A stretch of 6,269 nucleotides of DNA from Deltaproteobacteria bacterium (lineage in GTDB: Bacteria; Desulfobacterota; Dissulfuribacteria; Dissulfuribacterales; UBA3076). The first letter of the stretch is position 1; each line of letters opens with the position of its first letter. The notes under the pieces are model-generated. The model ran no database searches, was not told the DNA's origin, and was given only the letters and a program-made list of their open reading frames with translations. This document shows positions 4,972-6,269 of the stretch, piece after piece. A program made the position numbers and the translations under genes. The stretch covers positions 1 to 6,269 of the forward strand of contig JAUXDR010000067.1 in assembly GCA_030618205.1 (NCBI GenBank), in the 5' to 3' direction.

Positions 4972-6269
4972 TTATGTTTTCCCAGTACCCCACCTCATAT
5001 AGTCTTTCATAAGATAGGCAGACTCTTCCCGTTCGATTTTGACTGCACACACTTTGAATTCAGGTGTCTTAGCAATGGGGTCCAGGGCCCTGCTGGTCAA
5101 GATATTTGTCCTTGTCTCAGCAAAATTGAATGTCATGCACACAACACCGGCAGGAACAATTTCCGTTATTTTTGTCTTGGCCTTTATGCTCCCTCTCCTT
5201 GAGGTCACTTTTATGACTTCTCCGTCCTGGATCTCCAGAGAAGCAGCATCAGCCGGGTGTATCTCAACGTACTCCTCCTTCCGAAGCTCATCAAAGCCTT
5301 CTGCCTTATGCGTCATGACTGCGTGATAATGAAAGGCGCACCGCCTGGTGATAAGTACAAATGGATACTCATGGCTGGTAGTTTCTGCCGGAGGCCGATA
5401 TGAAATGGGTGCGAATTTTGCGTGTCCACTCGGTGTGTTGAAGCGCTCACTGTAAAGATACGGCGTCCCTGGATGTTCGTGATCCGGGCAGGGCCATTGG
5501 AGCCCGGACTTTTCAATACGTTCATACGTGATGCCCCCGTAATTCGGGGTCAGGCCGCGCATTTCCTCAAAAATCTCTTGAGGGCTGCCAAAATCAAAAC
5601 CTTTGGCCCCCATGCTTTTTGCAATGTCGCATATGATCATCCAGTCGGGACGTGAATTGCCTTTAGGCTCTATTGCTTTGCGGACCCGTTGTACCCGCCG
5701 CTCGGTGTTTGTAAAGGTCCCGTCTTTCTCGGCAAAACTGGCAGCCGGGAGCACAACATCTGCCAATCGCGCTGTCTCTGTGAGGAAGATATCTTGCACA
5801 ACGAACAGTTCAAGGTGGGAAATAGCCTTTTCGATGAAAGCTGTGTCCGCATTCGTGACTACCGGATCTTCGCCCTTCAGATAGAGGGCCTTAATCTTGC
5901 CCTCACGGGCAGCTTCAAACATCTCGGTCAGTGTAAGCCCATTTGATGGACTGAGCTTACAATTCCATGCCTTTTCAAACTTTCTCCGCACCTTTTCATT
6001 TTCCACCTTTTGATAACCGGTGTATACGTTGGGAAGCGCCCCCATGTCACAGGCGCCCTGAACGTTATTCTGCCCCCTTAAGGGATTTACGCCTGTTGAG
6101 GGTATGCCGATATTACCTGTGAGTAGCGCCAGGTTGGCCAAGGCCCGCACATTATCCGTCCCGTGCGAGTGCTCGGTGATACCCAGGGTATACAGGATCG
6201 TAGCGGGTATATACGAGCCGAACATCCTGGCTGCTCTGGCTATGTCCTGTGCGGGAACACCGGTAATTT
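4972..6269 (-). CDS. fdhA: Formate dehydrogenase alpha subunit-type molybdopterin oxidoreductase, C-terminal part
   Basis: The frame is open from the right edge to the TAA at 4972, giving 432 codons of a larger gene; ATG 6225 is internal, because the upstream in-frame residues ITGVPAQDIARAAR fit the family. Counting from the first whole codon, visible motifs are GTDNVRALANLALLTGNIG (36-54), NPLRGQNNVQGACDMG (61-76), ALYLKGEDP (127-135), VVQDIFLTETA (156-166), VVLPAASFAEKDGTFTNTER (171-190), and a C-terminal dinucleotide-binding domain with HYH (313-315), TSRRGSI (355-361) and the ending PEFKVCAVKIE. These place it with FdhA/FdhF-type catalytic subunits that bind bis-MGD and oxidise formate or reduce CO2. 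The Fe-S ligands and the catalytic Cys or Sec lie outside the window, so activity and electron partner cannot be judged. The usual TTGR before HYH reads ITRR, and the loop after HYH appears one residue shorter. A mog gene two positions downstream fits its cofactor need. Confidence 0.9.
   Translation of the reverse strand, partial: ITGVPAQDIARAARMFGSYIPATILYTLGITEHSHGTDNVRALANLALLTGNIGIPSTGVNPLRGQNNVQGACDMGALPNVYTGYQKVENEKVRRKFEKAWNCKLSPSNGLTLTEMFEAAREGKIKALYLKGEDPVVTNADTAFIEKAISHLELFVVQDIFLTETARLADVVLPAASFAEKDGTFTNTERRVQRVRKAIEPKGNSRPDWMIICDIAKSMGAKGFDFGSPQEIFEEMRGLTPNYGGITYERIEKSGLQWPCPDHEHPGTPYLYSERFNTPSGHAKFAPISYRPPAETTSHEYPFVLITRRCAFHYHAVMTHKAEGFDELRKEEYVEIHPADAASLEIQDGEVIKVTSRRGSIKAKTKITEIVPAGVVCMTFNFAETRTNILTSRALDPIAKTPEFKVCAVKIEREESAYLMKDYMRWGTGKT

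Noticed and set aside
4972..6225. ATG at 6225 as the start of the formate dehydrogenase gene
   Set aside because: The frame continues upstream to the window edge with family-typical residues, and a 417-residue protein would lack the Fe-S and catalytic regions. The Met is internal.

Overview
The window holds five genes, all on the minus strand, packed with little spacing. In transcription order (high to low coordinates) they are: the C-terminal part of a molybdopterin oxidoreductase of the formate dehydrogenase alpha (FdhA) type, running off the right edge; a complete elongation factor G-like GTPase of the EF-G-2 kind; a MogA/MoaB-type molybdopterin adenylyltransferase; a divergent YchF/OLA1-like P-loop NTPase with a DUF933 (TGS-like) C-terminus; and the N-terminal 377 codons of a protein-kinase/ATPase regulator, running off the left edge. 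The gaps are 27, 11, 53-54 and 127 bases. The first three genes almost certainly form one transcript, the fourth probably joins it, and the fifth may have its own promoter.

The gene content suggests an anaerobic bacterium with molybdenum- or tungsten-dependent formate metabolism. A delta-proteobacterial (Desulfobacterota-type) sulfate reducer or syntroph is the best guess, based on the FdhA sequence style, the EF-G-2-like paralogue, the short divergent YchF, and a PknK-like kinase-ATPase. This is inference from protein style and not a phylogenetic placement. Base composition looks even across the window, near 50 percent G+C by eye.

The functional link that stands out is FdhA with MogA: MogA adenylylates molybdopterin, a step toward the bis-MGD cofactor that FdhA needs. 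Between and after them sit two translation-type GTPases, both with altered nucleotide-site motifs. The EF-G-like protein has PGD where EF-G has PGH. The YchF-like protein has unusual G1, G3 and G4 motifs. Whether they serve formate dehydrogenase production or are simply carried along cannot be decided from this sequence.

The left-edge gene reads as a pseudokinase. Its N-terminal kinase domain keeps the fold motifs, but the ATP-binding lysine is Arg, the catalytic HRD aspartate is Gly and DFG is DFI. It is followed by an intact Walker A of an AAA-type ATPase. Non-coding DNA is scarce. The two places worth noting are an ATTCAAC heptamer array that supplies the mogA stop codon (2336-2370) and a pair of overlapping palindromes upstream of the kinase gene (1209-1230). 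No RNA genes, CRISPR arrays, insertion sequences or clear terminators were seen, and no stretch above 130 bases lacks a gene.
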